From positions 62,001-126,000 of the forward strand of contig NZ_JAEKJA010000011.1 in NCBI RefSeq assembly GCF_016411865.1: 64,000 nucleotides of DNA. The letters run 5' to 3'. Made by a program: the position numbers and the translations under genes. Under the pieces are notes generated by a model. The model searched no databases. It saw nothing but the letters and a program-made list of their open reading frames with translations, and had not been told where the DNA came from. This document shows, piece by piece, positions 32,709 through 43,399 of this stretch. How positions within the stretch are numbered: the first letter of the stretch is position 1; each line of letters begins with the position of its first letter. The DNA is from Acuticoccus mangrovi (GTDB lineage: Bacteria; Pseudomonadota; Alphaproteobacteria; Rhizobiales; Amorphaceae).

Positions 32709-34552
32709 GCGGCCTCACCCGCCGGCGCGTCCTGGCGCTGACGGGCGGTGCCGCGGCCCTCTCCGCCCTGCCGCCGGTCGCCTTCCGTGCCGCCGCCGCC
32801 GGCGAGGCGGCCACGACGCCGCAGCACGCGATCACCGTGTTCGGCCCCGCCAAGCACGCCGCCGGCTTCACCCACTTCGACTACGTGAACCCCGACGCGC
32901 CCAAGGGGGGCGAGATCCGCCTCCTCCCCGCCTCGTTCGGCTACAATCAGAACCCGCTGACCTTCAACACCTTCAACATGTACATCCTGAGGGGCGACTC
33001 GCCGCCCCTCATGCAGCTCTGCCACGGCCAGCTCATGGTGCGCGGCCTCAACGAGCCCGACGCCGTCTACGGCTCGATCGCCGAGAGCGTCACCATCGAG
33101 GGCAAGCGCTACGCCTTCGCTCTCCGCCCCGGCGCCACCTTCTCCGACGGCAGCCCGATCACGGCGGACGACGTGGTGTTCTCGCTGGAGACGCTGCGGG
33201 CCGACGGCCACCCGAGCCTCGCCCAGCCCCTCTCAGGCGTCGAGAAGGTGGAGGCGGCCGACGAGGCGACCGCGGTCATCACCTTCGCCGAGGGCACCTC
33301 CAGCCGCCTGCCACCGCTGATCACGATCTACCCGATCCTCTCGCGCGCCTACTACGAGGCCCGCCCGTTCGCCGACGCCACGCTCGACGTGCCGGTCACC
33401 TCCGGCCCCTACACGGTGGGCGACTTCAACCCCGGCCGCTACGTGACCTTCGAGCGGCGGCCGGACTCCTGGTACGAGACCGTCCCCTCGAGCGTCGGCC
33501 ACTACAACTTCGACAAGGTCCGCGTCGACTTCTACCGCGAGCGCATCGCGAGCTTCGAGGCGTTCAAGTCCGGCCTCATCACCTTCCGCGAGGAGTTCAC
33601 GTCGAAGATCTGGGCGCTCGACTACAACTTCCCCGCCGTGGAGGACGGCCGCGTCGTCCGCCGCGAGTTCCCCGACGGCCGCCCCGCCGGCGCGCAAGGT
33701 TGGTTCATCAACACGCGGCGGCCGAAGTTCGCCGATCCGCGCACCCGTGAGGCGCTGTCCTACGCCTTCGACTTCGAGTGGACCAACGAGCACCTCTTCT
33801 ACGGCGCCTACGAGCGCACCCAGTCCTTCTTCATGAACTCCGACATGATGGCGACGGGCGAGCCCTCCGCGGCCGAACTCGCCCTGCTCGAGCCCTATCG
33901 GGACGACGTGCCGGAGGCGGTGTTCGGCCCGGTCTGGACCGCCCCGGTGACCGACGGCAGCGGCCGCGACCGGGCGTCCCTGCAAAAGGCCAACGCCCTC
34001 CTCGCCGCGGCGGGCTGGCGGCGCGACGGCGGCCGCCTCGTCAACGACGCCGGCGAGGCGCTGACGGTGGAGTTCCTCTACGCCCAGCCGACCTTCGAGC
34101 GCGTGCTCCAGCCCTACGCGGGCCGGCTGCGCCTCCTCGGCGTGGAACCGATCCTGCGCCTCGTGGAGGCCTCCCAATATCAGCTGCGGATGACCAACTT
34201 CGACTTCGACCTCACCACTCGCCGCTTCTCCTTCGAGCCGACGCCGGGCGACGAGATCCGCGAGATGTGGTCGACCCGCGCCGCCGACATGCCGGGCTCG
34301 TACAATCTCGCCGGCATCAAGAGCCGCGCCGTCGACGGTCTCACCGAGGCGATGCTCGCCGCCGACACCCGCGAGGGGATGATCGCCGCCGCCCGTGCCC
34401 TCGACCGCGTGCTGCGCTGTGGCCACTACTGGGTGCCGCAATGGACCAAGGCGATCCACACCGTGGCCTATTGGGATCGCTTCGGCATGCCCGAAGCGAA
34501 GCCCCTCTACGACCTCCCCGTTTCGACCACCTGGTGGTCAAAGGTCTCCTGA
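32705..34552 (+). CDS. Second YejA-like solute-binding protein with Tat-type leader
   Basis: This 615-residue paralogue starts with GTG in a GTGA overlap with the preceding gene. Its leader MSGLTRRRVLALTGGAAALS has consecutive arginines before a hydrophobic stretch, suggesting Tat export, unlike its Sec-exported neighbour. The mature part shares HFDYVNPDAPKGGEIRLLP, VTSGPYTVGDFNPGRYVTFERR and VEASQYQLRMTNFDFD with the family. The two proteins align over their whole length by eye but differ strongly, so this is an old duplication, and they may bring different ligands to the same permease. It could be functionally equivalent to Agrobacterium YepA; I cannot decide that from sequence alone. Confidence 0.85.
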   Translation: MSGLTRRRVLALTGGAAALSALPPVAFRAAAAGEAATTPQHAITVFGPAKHAAGFTHFDYVNPDAPKGGEIRLLPASFGYNQNPLTFNTFNMYILRGDSPPLMQLCHGQLMVRGLNEPDAVYGSIAESVTIEGKRYAFALRPGATFSDGSPITADDVVFSLETLRADGHPSLAQPLSGVEKVEAADEATAVITFAEGTSSRLPPLITIYPILSRAYYEARPFADATLDVPVTSGPYTVGDFNPGRYVTFERRPDSWYETVPSSVGHYNFDKVRVDFYRERIASFEAFKSGLITFREEFTSKIWALDYNFPAVEDGRVVRREFPDGRPAGAQGWFINTRRPKFADPRTREALSYAFDFEWTNEHLFYGAYERTQSFFMNSDMMATGEPSAAELALLEPYRDDVPEAVFGPVWTAPVTDGSGRDRASLQKANALLAAAGWRRDGGRLVNDAGEALTVEFLYAQPTFERVLQPYAGRLRLLGVEPILRLVEASQYQLRMTNFDFDLTTRRFSFEPTPGDEIREMWSTRAADMPGSYNLAGIKSRAVDGLTEAMLAADTREGMIAAARALDRVLRCGHYWVPQWTKAIHTVAYWDRFGMPEAKPLYDLPVSTTWWSKVS

Positions 34553-34556
34553 GACG

Positions 34557-35666
34557 ATGGCATCCTATATCCTCCGCCGCATTCTCCTCATGGTGCCGAC
34601 GCTCTTCGGCGTCATGCTGATCTCGTTCGTGGTGGTGCAGTTCGCCCCCGGCGGTCCCGTCGAAAAGGTGATCGCCGAGCTGCGCGGCACCGACGTCGCG
34701 GCCACCGCCCGCATCTCCGGCGGCACCCAGGCCGGCGACTTCGCGAGCTCGGCCGCGGGCGGCGGCGGCGAGAGCGGCGGCTCCGCCTACCGCGGCGCCC
34801 AAGGCCTCGACCCGGAGTTCATCGCCGACCTCGAGCGCCAGTTCGGCTTCGACAAGCCTCCCGTCGAGCGCTTCTTACTGATGCTCGGCAACTACCTGAC
34901 CTTCGACTTCGGCCAGTCCTACTTCCGCGACCGCAGCGTCATCGACCTCATCCTCGACAAGATGCCCGTGTCGATCTCCCTCGGCCTCTGGATGACGCTG
35001 ATCTCCTACCTGATCTCGATCCCGCTCGGCATCCGCAAGGCGGTGAAGGACGGTTCGATGTTCGACATCTGGACGTCGGCCATCATCATCATCGCCTACG
35101 CGATCCCGGGCTTCCTGTTCGCGGTGCTCCTGATCGTGCTGTTCGCCGGCGGCTCCTTCTGGAACGTCTTCCCGCTCGGCAATCTCGTCTCCGACAACTT
35201 CGATCAGCTCTCCCTGGTCGGCAAGCTGCTCGACTATTTCTGGCACCTCACGCTGCCGCTGATCGCCCTGTCGCTGTCCTCCTTCGCGACGCTCACCCTC
35301 CTCACCAAGAACTCCTTCCTGGAGGAGATTCGCAAGCAGTACGTGCAGACCGCACGGATGAAGGGACTGTCGGATCGCGAGGTGCTCTACGGGCACGTCT
35401 TCCGCAACGCCATGCTCATCATCATCGCGGGCTTCCCCGGCGCCTTCATCAGCGCCTTCTTCGCCGGCTCGCTGCTCATCGAGACCATCTTCAACCTCGA
35501 CGGGCTCGGCCTCCTCGGCTTCGAGAGCGTCATCAACCGCGACTATCCGATCGTGTTCGGCACGCTCTACATCTTCTCGCTGCTGGCGCTGTTCGTGAAC
35601 CTCGTCTCCGACCTCACCTACACCTGGGTTGATCCGCGCATCGACTTCGAGAGCCGGGGGGTCTGA
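34557..35666 (+). CDS. yejB: Microcin C/muropeptide-type ABC transporter permease YejB
   Basis: YejB is the DppB-like inner-membrane subunit. The 369-residue product starts MASYILRRILLMVPTLFGVMLI, has the first membrane helix at 9-29, then a long periplasmic region of about 100 residues with a Gly/Ser-rich insert (about 60-85, SAAGGGGESGGSA), and five further helices. The coupling loop reads YVQTARMKGLSDREVLYGHVFRNA in parts. The length fits YejB (about 364), longer than DppB. The ATG at 34557 is 4 bases after the preceding stop. yejE begins 1 base after its stop. Confidence 0.9.
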   Translation: MASYILRRILLMVPTLFGVMLISFVVVQFAPGGPVEKVIAELRGTDVAATARISGGTQAGDFASSAAGGGGESGGSAYRGAQGLDPEFIADLERQFGFDKPPVERFLLMLGNYLTFDFGQSYFRDRSVIDLILDKMPVSISLGLWMTLISYLISIPLGIRKAVKDGSMFDIWTSAIIIIAYAIPGFLFAVLLIVLFAGGSFWNVFPLGNLVSDNFDQLSLVGKLLDYFWHLTLPLIALSLSSFATLTLLTKNSFLEEIRKQYVQTARMKGLSDREVLYGHVFRNAMLIIIAGFPGAFISAFFAGSLLIETIFNLDGLGLLGFESVINRDYPIVFGTLYIFSLLALFVNLVSDLTYTWVDPRIDFESRGV

Positions 35667-35667
35667 C

Positions 35668-36885
35668 ATGGAAGAGATCCGCAAGAGCGGCGACGAGCGC
35701 GAGACGATCCCCGACCGCGACGCCGCGGAGGACCTCGCCGTCGCCTTCGAGGAGCGCGAGGCGACGGCGCTGCCGACCGGCGCCGGCTTCGACACGGCGA
35801 CGACGCTGAACCAGCGCCGCTGGCGCATCTTCAAGCGGCACCGGCGCGGCTACGTCTCGCTGTGGCTCTTCCTCGTCCTCTTCACGGTGACGCTGTTCGC
35901 CGAGTTCATCGCCAACGACCGGCCGCTGCTCGTGTCCTACAAGGGCGAGCTGCTCGTACCCGTGCTCGTCGACTATCCGGAAGAGAAGTTCGGCGGCTTC
36001 CTCGCCCGCACCGATTATCGCGATCCCTTCATCCGCGACGAGATCGAGCAGAACGGCTGGATGATCTGGCCGCCGATCCGCTACGACTATCGCGCCGTCA
36101 ACACGAGCCCGCCGACCCCCTTGCCGTCCGCCCCCTCGTGGATGTTCACCAAGGAGAAGCGCTGCTCGCTGATGCCCGAAGGCGTCGACGACCCCTCGTG
36201 CACCATCTGGAACTGGAACTGGCTCGGCACCGACGATCAGGGTCGCGACGTCCTCGCCCGCGTCATCTACGGCTTCCGAATATCGATCCTCTTCGGTCTC
36301 GTCCTGACGGCGGCGTCGTCGGTCATCGGCATCGCCGCCGGGGCCGTGCAGGGCTACTTCGGCGGCTGGACCGACCTCCTGTTCCAGCGCTTCATCGAGA
36401 TCTGGACCTCGGTGCCCTCGCTCTACATCATCCTGATCCTGTCGGCCGTCTTCACGCCCAACTTCTTCCTCCTGCTCGGGATCCTGCTCGCCTTCTCCTG
36501 GGTCTCGCTGGTGGGCGTGGTGCGGGCCGAATTCCTGCGGGCGCGCAACTTCGAGTACGTCACGGCGGCGCGGGCGCTCGGCGTCGGCAGCCTCACCATC
36601 ATGTGGCGCCACCTGTTGCCCAACGCGATGGTGGCGACGCTCACCTTCCTGCCCTTCATCATGAACGGCTCGATATCGACGCTGACGTCGCTGGACTTTC
36701 TGGGCTTCGGCCTGCCGCCGGGCTCGCCGTCGCTGGGCGAGCTTCTGGCGCAGGGCAAGAACAACATCCAGGCCCCCTGGCTCGGCATCTCCGGCTTCAT
36801 CGTGATATCGCTGATGCTGTCGCTGCTCATCTTCATCGGCGAGGCGGTGCGCGACGCCTTCGACCCACGCAAGACATTCGTCTGA
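35668..36885 (+). CDS. yejE: ABC transporter permease YejE
   Basis: YejE is the DppC-like partner of YejB. The 405-residue product begins with about 50 mostly acidic cytoplasmic residues (MEEIRKSGDERETIPDRDAA), a first helix at about 64-82, a long periplasmic loop with the pair of cysteines in KRCSLMPEGVDDPSC, and the permease domain from about 190. The coupling loop contains YVTAARALGVGS and the family mark DFLGFGLPPGSPSLGELL is present. The ATG at 35668 lies 1 base past the yejB stop. A micro-ORF with a strong ribosome site follows the stop. Confidence 0.9.
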   Translation: MEEIRKSGDERETIPDRDAAEDLAVAFEEREATALPTGAGFDTATTLNQRRWRIFKRHRRGYVSLWLFLVLFTVTLFAEFIANDRPLLVSYKGELLVPVLVDYPEEKFGGFLARTDYRDPFIRDEIEQNGWMIWPPIRYDYRAVNTSPPTPLPSAPSWMFTKEKRCSLMPEGVDDPSCTIWNWNWLGTDDQGRDVLARVIYGFRISILFGLVLTAASSVIGIAAGAVQGYFGGWTDLLFQRFIEIWTSVPSLYIILILSAVFTPNFFLLLGILLAFSWVSLVGVVRAEFLRARNFEYVTAARALGVGSLTIMWRHLLPNAMVATLTFLPFIMNGSISTLTSLDFLGFGLPPGSPSLGELLAQGKNNIQAPWLGISGFIVISLMLSLLIFIGEAVRDAFDPRKTFV

Positions 36886-36896
36886 GGAGGGACTTG

Positions 36897-36940
36897 ATGA
36901 CCATCACCATTTCCCTCGCCCTCCCGCCCCTCGGCCCGCT

Positions 36941-36944
<4 letters not shown>
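36897..36944 (+). CDS. 15-codon micro-ORF coupling yejE to yejF
   Basis: Directly after the yejE stop, GGAGG (36886-36890) stands 6 bases before an ATG that opens a 15-codon frame, MTITISLALPPLGPL. Its TGA (36942-36944) shares ATGA with the yejF start at 36941. The sequence just before yejF is pyrimidine-rich and has no ribosome site of its own. The simplest reading is that ribosomes terminating here restart on yejF. Whether the peptide itself matters is unknown. Confidence 0.55.
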
Positions 36945-38566
<1,622 letters not shown>

Positions 38567-38589
38567 CGCTTCGTTCATTCCTGTGGCGT

Positions 38590-38641
38590 ACTGGATGCCA
38601 TGACCCGAGCCGAATCGCCGGTCCGGCATCCAGTCCGGACC
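38590..38641 (+). terminator. Overlapping alternative hairpins after yejF
   Basis: ACTGGATGCC (38590-38599) pairs perfectly with GGCATCCAGT (38625-38634). GGTCCGG (38620-38626) pairs perfectly with CCGGACC (38635-38641). The two stems share bases, so only one can form at a time. The region follows the yejF stop by 24 bases in a 200-base gap with no gene. A terminator is one reading; an attenuator for the next gene is another. Confidence 0.4.
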
Positions 38642-38766
38642 AACCCTTTGAGCCCAACCGCACCAGCCCCCCGGTGGGGCGGGCCCTACCCGACGCGGAA
38701 CCGCCCCATGCACGATGGCGCGCCTCTTTCGCCTTCTTTCGCCGCCCCGGGAGCGGGGCGCGTGCG

Positions 38767-39543
38767 ATGATGGGCGTGAAGCGGCGGGCCCGCCTCTTCC
38801 GTGCCGCGCCGGCGGAGCGCGAGCAGATCGTCACCGGATCGCCGGAGGCGCGCGTGGTCGTCGACGTGCGCCGCTCCGCCACCGCCAAGCGGATGACGCT
38901 GCGCATCCCGCCCGGCCACGCCAACCCGGTGGTGACGGCCCCCCTCCGGGCCCACCTGTCCACCGTGGAGCGCTTCGTCGAGAGCCAGGAGGGCTGGCTC
39001 GCCGCCCGCCTCGCCGAGCGCGCCCCCGCCCTTCCCTTCGCCGACGGCTGCTCGATCCCGCTGCGGGGCGAGCTTCACCGCATCGTCTGGGTGGGCGGCA
39101 ACCGCGGCACGGTGCGGCTCGGCCTCGCCCCGACCGGCCCGACCATCGAGGTGCTCGGCCGCCCCGAGCATCTCGGCCGCCGCGTCGGCGACTTCCTGCG
39201 CCGCAACGCCCGCGCCGACATCGACGCCGCGGTGAGCGAGTTCGCCGCCCGCGTCGGCCGCAAGCCGTCCGCGCTCAGGATCAAGGACACCCGCGCGCAG
39301 TGGGGCTCCTGCACGCCGACGGGCGTCCTGTCGTTTTCCTGGCGCCTCGTGCTCGCCCCGCCGTTCGTTCTGCGCTATGTGGCAGCTCACGAAGTCGCCC
39401 ATCTCGTCGAACTCAACCACTCCCCGGCATTCTGGCGGCTGAATGCCGAGCTCGATCCCCACTACGAGCGCGCACGCGCCTGGCTGAAGGGCCATGGGCG
39501 GATGCTCCACGCGGTGGGGGTGGAGGCACCACCGGCGAGCTGA
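38767..39543 (+). CDS. SprT/YgjP-like zinc metallohydrolase (DUF45 family)
   Basis: This 258-residue protein belongs to the YgjP-like family, annotated as M48-like metallopeptidases. It has the family mark RIKDTRAQWGSCTPTGVLSFSW in pieces (RIKDTRAQWGSC at 171-182) and the zinc site HEVAH at 208-212 with a third ligand likely H218 in ELNHSPAFW. No signal peptide is seen, so it is cytoplasmic. The true substrate is unknown for the family. Two ATGs occur in tandem (38767, 38770). A GC hairpin (38743-38760) lies over the expected ribosome site. The next gene starts immediately after its stop. Confidence 0.85.
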   Translation: MMGVKRRARLFRAAPAEREQIVTGSPEARVVVDVRRSATAKRMTLRIPPGHANPVVTAPLRAHLSTVERFVESQEGWLAARLAERAPALPFADGCSIPLRGELHRIVWVGGNRGTVRLGLAPTGPTIEVLGRPEHLGRRVGDFLRRNARADIDAAVSEFAARVGRKPSALRIKDTRAQWGSCTPTGVLSFSWRLVLAPPFVLRYVAAHEVAHLVELNHSPAFWRLNAELDPHYERARAWLKGHGRMLHAVGVEAPPAS

Positions 39544-40503
39544 ATGTCCCTCAACGCCCTTCTGTCCATCGTCCTGCCGGTCTTCGGCTTCATCGGCATA
39601 GGCTACGGGGTCATCTGGGGGCGGATTCTGAAGCCGGACGTGGGCGACGGGCTCGGCTCCTTCGTCTTCACCATCGCCGTCCCGACCTTGCTCTTCCGGG
39701 CGATCGGCACGCTCAAGCTGCCGGACATCTCACCCTGGCCCTATTGGCTCGCCTACTTCTGCGGCGTGCTGATCACCGTAGGGATCGGCGCGCTCCTGGT
39801 GGAGAAGGCGTTCGGGCGGGATGCGCGCGCCGGCGTCATCGGCGGCCTGTCGTCGTCCTTTTCCAACACGGTGATGGTCGGCCTGCCGATCGTCACCCAG
39901 GCCTTCGGGGATGAAGGACTCGTCACCGGCTTCCTCCTCGTCGCCATCCACCTGCCGGTGATGATGACCATCTCGGCGATCCTCATCGAGGTGGCCGAGT
40001 ATCGCGACGGCACGGGGTCCGGCGGTGTCCGTATCACCGCGGCGCTGCAGCGGGTGTTCTATTCGCTGATGTTCAACCCGCTGGTGATCGCGATCCTCGC
40101 CGGCGCCGCCTTCCGCCTCACCGGGCTGCCGCTCACGGGCATTCCCCGCACCATCATCGACCGCATCTCCGACACCGCGATCCCCCTCGCCCTCGTCGCG
40201 ATGGGGATGAGCCTCCACAAATACGGCATCAGCGGCAACGTCCGTCCGGCGCTGGCGCTCACCGCGCTGAAGCTCCTCGGAATGCCGGCGGTGGTCTACG
40301 TGCTCGCGGTGCACGTCGCGGGGCTGCCGCCGATCGCCGCCTCGGTGGCGGTGGTGATGGCGGCCTGTCCCACCGGGGTGAACGCCTACCTCATCGCCAC
40401 GCGCTTCCGCACCGGCCTCGCCCTTTCGGCCAACACCATCTCGCTGACGACGGTGCTGTCGATCCTCACCTTCACGCTGTGGCTGTCGGTGGTGGGCGCC
40501 TGA
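39544..40503 (+). CDS. AEC family transporter (auxin efflux carrier-like permease)
   Basis: A 319-residue integral membrane protein with about ten helices. The sequence MSLNALLSIVLPVFGFIGIG, SFVFTIAVPTLLFRAI, SSSFSNTVMVGLPI and AACPTGVNAYLIATRF are typical of AEC carriers, bile acid/auxin-efflux relatives that in bacteria export or import organic acids such as malate. The substrate cannot be told from sequence. Its ATG follows the previous stop with no spacer, so the two genes are likely co-transcribed and coupled. It converges on the exchanger gene with 4 bases between stops. Confidence 0.88.
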   Translation: MSLNALLSIVLPVFGFIGIGYGVIWGRILKPDVGDGLGSFVFTIAVPTLLFRAIGTLKLPDISPWPYWLAYFCGVLITVGIGALLVEKAFGRDARAGVIGGLSSSFSNTVMVGLPIVTQAFGDEGLVTGFLLVAIHLPVMMTISAILIEVAEYRDGTGSGGVRITAALQRVFYSLMFNPLVIAILAGAAFRLTGLPLTGIPRTIIDRISDTAIPLALVAMGMSLHKYGISGNVRPALALTALKLLGMPAVVYVLAVHVAGLPPIAASVAVVMAACPTGVNAYLIATRFRTGLALSANTISLTTVLSILTFTLWLSVVGA

Positions 40504-40507
40504 GCCC

Positions 40508-41464
40508 TCAGAGCCCCGCGGCGGCGCGCACGCCGGGCGAGAACTCCAGAACGAGGTAGCCGCCATAGAGGGCGACGAGAAGCGCGCCGGCGCGCCGGCC
40601 GATTCCGCCCGTCACCGCCGCGACCGCGACGAGAAGCAGCGCCGATGCCAGCATCACCCAGACGTCGAGGTGGATGATCTCGGGCGGCACCGGGATCGGC
40701 GAGACCACCGCCGTCACCCCGCCGATGCCGAGCACGTTGAAGATGTTGGAGCCCACCACGTTGCCGAGTGCGACGTCGCCCTGCCGGCGGATCGCCGCCA
40801 TCACGGAGGTCGCGAGCTCCGGCAGCGAGGTGCCGATCGACACGATGGTCAGCCCGATGATCGCCTGCGAGATCCCCGCGATCTCGGCGATCTCGATGGC
40901 GGCGTCGACGAGCAGGTCGGCGCCGAGGACGACGCCGCCGATGCCCACCAGCGAGATCGCGAGCGCCGTCCACAGGTTGCGCGGCCAGCACGACGGCTCC
41001 TCGGGGACGACGTCCCCGTTGCCGCGCATCTCGAACACGAAGCTACCTATCGTATAGACCGCCAGGGCGGCGATGAGACAGACGCCGCTCCACCGGTCGA
41101 GCGTGCCCGACAACACGATGACGACGAGCACTACCGACACCACGATGAGCATCGTCCCGTCGCGCCGCAGCATCTGGCCGCTCGCGACCACCGGCAGGAT
41201 CACCGCCGACACGCCGAGGATCAGCAGGATGTTGGCGATGTTGGAGCCGACGATGTTGCCGACCGCGATGCCCGGCGCACCGATCCACGCCGCCTGCACG
41301 CTCGCCACGAGCTCGGGCGCGGAGGTGCCGAAGCCGACGAGGGTCAACCCGATCACGAGCGGCGAAACGCCGACGCGCGTCGCCACGGCCACCGAACCGC
41401 GGACCAACGCTTCGCCCCCTGCCAGCAGCAGCGCGAGACCGATGAACAATGTGAGGAGAGGCAT
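40508..41464 (-). CDS. Calcium/sodium antiporter of the CaCA family (YrbG-like)
   Basis: The 318-residue membrane protein shows the two inverted alpha-repeats of sodium/calcium exchangers: GFGTSAPELVASVQA with GNIVGSNIANILLILG in the first half, and SIGTSLPELATSVMA with GNVVGSNIFNVLGIGG in the second. The acidic residues of each PEL motif form the ion sites (family knowledge). Around ten helices are visible. It probably exports calcium using sodium or proton gradients; a potassium-dependent type cannot be excluded. It is 42 bases downstream of the TRAP permease gene on the same strand, though a functional link is not evident. Confidence 0.9.
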   Translation of the reverse strand: MPLLTLFIGLALLLAGGEALVRGSVAVATRVGVSPLVIGLTLVGFGTSAPELVASVQAAWIGAPGIAVGNIVGSNIANILLILGVSAVILPVVASGQMLRRDGTMLIVVSVVLVVIVLSGTLDRWSGVCLIAALAVYTIGSFVFEMRGNGDVVPEEPSCWPRNLWTALAISLVGIGGVVLGADLLVDAAIEIAEIAGISQAIIGLTIVSIGTSLPELATSVMAAIRRQGDVALGNVVGSNIFNVLGIGGVTAVVSPIPVPPEIIHLDVWVMLASALLLVAVAAVTGGIGRRAGALLVALYGGYLVLEFSPGVRAAAGL

Positions 41465-41506
41465 AGACGGCGGGTTCCCGAGTGTCGCAACGCGAGAACG
41501 ACGCGC

Positions 41507-43297
41507 TCAGACGCTCCACAAGATGATGACGAGTCCGCCCATCACAAGGGCGATGCGCAGAACGGCGTTCGTGCGCGCGATTATGCCCCACGACACGGCG
41601 GCGAGGCCGGCGGCGACCTTGAGCGTCATCAGGACGGGGAGGACGACGCCGTCGGAGAGGCCGATGATCGCGGGATTGGCGACCATCGCGAGCGGCACCA
41701 GGTAGAGGCCGATGCCGAGCGTCATCGCCTTCGCCGCCACGCTGAGCCAGGGCGCCTCCACCATGCCCGCCGCGATGAAGACCGCCCCGCACACCGGCGG
41801 CGTGATGGTCGACAGGAGCGCGTACCAGAACACGAAGAGATGCGCCTGGAGCGGGGCGAGGCCGAGCTCCGTCAGCGCCGGCCCGGCGACGGCGACGCAG
41901 ATCACGTAGGCCGCGGTGGTCGGCACCTCCATGCCGAGGATGAGGCAGGCGAGCGCGGTGAGGAGCAGCGCCGGCCACAGGAGCCCGCCCGACCCCGAGA
42001 GGATCAGCGAGGTCACCTTGACGCCGAGCCCGGTCATCCCGAGCACGCCGATCACGATCGAGGCGCACAGGATCACCGAGGCGATCACCGCCACCTGTTC
42101 GCCCGAGGTCAGCGCCGCCTTGGCGAGGCGCTGGGCCGTGCGGCGCAGCGACAGGGTGAGGCGCGCGTCGACGAAGAGGAGCAGCGCTCCGGCCGCGATG
42201 GCGTAGACCGCCGAATATTGCGGCGTCAGCCCCTCGCCGAACATGCCGACGAGCAAAATGGTGAACGGCACCAGGAAGAAGGCCGAGGTGATCGCCACCA
42301 TGCGGGCCGACGGATGATCCTCCGGCGCGAGACCGGCGAGCTTGTAGCGCGTGGCGAAGGCGTCGATGCCAATCCACACCGTGAAGAAGTAGAGAAGCGC
42401 CGGCGGTAGCGCCGCCAGCATGATGTCGGCATAGGGGGTGCCGGTGAGCTCCACCATCACGAAGGCGCCCGCGCCCATGAGGGGCGGCATGATCTGCCCG
42501 CCCGAGGAGGCCACCGCCTCGATGGCGCCAGCGAGGGAGCGCGGATAGCCGAGGCCGCGCATGGCCGGCAGCGTGACGGCGCCGGTGGAGGCGACGTTGG
42601 CCGAGGCCGAGCCGGAGATCGACCCGAAGAGCGCGGAGGACAGCACCGACACCTTGCCCGCCCCGCCGCGCAGCCGCCCGGCAGCCGCGGCGGCGACGTT
42701 CATGAAGCCCTGCCCGGCCTCGCCGGCGTTGAGCACCGCGCCGAAGATCACGAACACCGCGACGACACCGACGGAGATGCCCGTCAGCTCGCCCCAGAGC
42801 CCGCCCTCGGCGACCACCAGCGTGCCGAGAAGGCTCGCCGGCGGCAGCCCCGCGTGGCCGAACTCGCCCGGCACATACTGGCCGAAGAAGGCGTAGAGCA
42901 GCGCGATCAGGGCGACGAGCGGGAGCGGCCAGCCGATCGCCCGCCGCGCCATCTCGAGCACCACCGCGAGCAGCGCGAAGGCCACCACATATTGGGTAGT
43001 GCCGAAGATCATGCCGTACTGGTCGCCCAGCGCCTGATGATTGACGGCGATGTAGAGGCAGGCGGCGACGCCGACGGCGGCGAGCAATATCCCCGAGATC
43101 GAGAAGCGCCGGCCGTAGAGCGCGATCCACGGCAGCGCCAGCGCCATGTGGAGGGGACGGGCCACGAGGTTGGGCGTCAGCCCAGAGACCACCAGCCACA
43201 GGTGGTAGGCGATGGTGAGCGCCCCGAGAGCGATCCACACGCCGCGCCACGCGCCGGGCCTTGCGAGCGGCGCCATCTCCCCGTCCGGCGCACTCAT
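41507..43297 (-). CDS. TRAP transporter fused 4TM/12TM permease (TAXI type)
   Basis: This 596-residue protein fuses the small (DctQ-like, about residues 1-150) and large (DctM-like, 160-590) membrane subunits of a tripartite ATP-independent transporter. The large part carries FGSISGSASANVASTGAVTLPAM and VASSGGQIMPPLMGAGAFVM in pieces, and a second matching pair in ILGMEVPTTAAYV and LLSTITPPVCGAVFIAAG. Fused permeases of this kind pair with TAXI-type binding proteins; the gene directly upstream, 102 bases away, is one. Uptake is driven by sodium or proton gradients. Substrates reported for TAXI systems are C4-C5 dicarboxylates and glutamate; none can be assigned here. Confidence 0.92.
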   Translation of the reverse strand: MSAPDGEMAPLARPGAWRGVWIALGALTIAYHLWLVVSGLTPNLVARPLHMALALPWIALYGRRFSISGILLAAVGVAACLYIAVNHQALGDQYGMIFGTTQYVVAFALLAVVLEMARRAIGWPLPLVALIALLYAFFGQYVPGEFGHAGLPPASLLGTLVVAEGGLWGELTGISVGVVAVFVIFGAVLNAGEAGQGFMNVAAAAAGRLRGGAGKVSVLSSALFGSISGSASANVASTGAVTLPAMRGLGYPRSLAGAIEAVASSGGQIMPPLMGAGAFVMVELTGTPYADIMLAALPPALLYFFTVWIGIDAFATRYKLAGLAPEDHPSARMVAITSAFFLVPFTILLVGMFGEGLTPQYSAVYAIAAGALLLFVDARLTLSLRRTAQRLAKAALTSGEQVAVIASVILCASIVIGVLGMTGLGVKVTSLILSGSGGLLWPALLLTALACLILGMEVPTTAAYVICVAVAGPALTELGLAPLQAHLFVFWYALLSTITPPVCGAVFIAAGMVEAPWLSVAAKAMTLGIGLYLVPLAMVANPAIIGLSDGVVLPVLMTLKVAAGLAAVSWGIIARTNAVLRIALVMGGLVIILWSV

Positions 43298-43399
43298 CGG
43301 CGGGCGGCGCGGCGGAGCGGTCGGAAGATCGCGCCGCGGTCCTGCCGCGACGCGCCGGGGCGCAGTCTATCCAAGGGGAGTTCTTTCGTCAGTCGCCGA

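Noticed and set aside
38708-38770. 20-codon micro-ORF before the SprT-like gene
   Set aside because: No Shine-Dalgarno motif and Ala/Pro-rich content. The ATGA overlap with the next start could be chance, so it is not listed as a gene.
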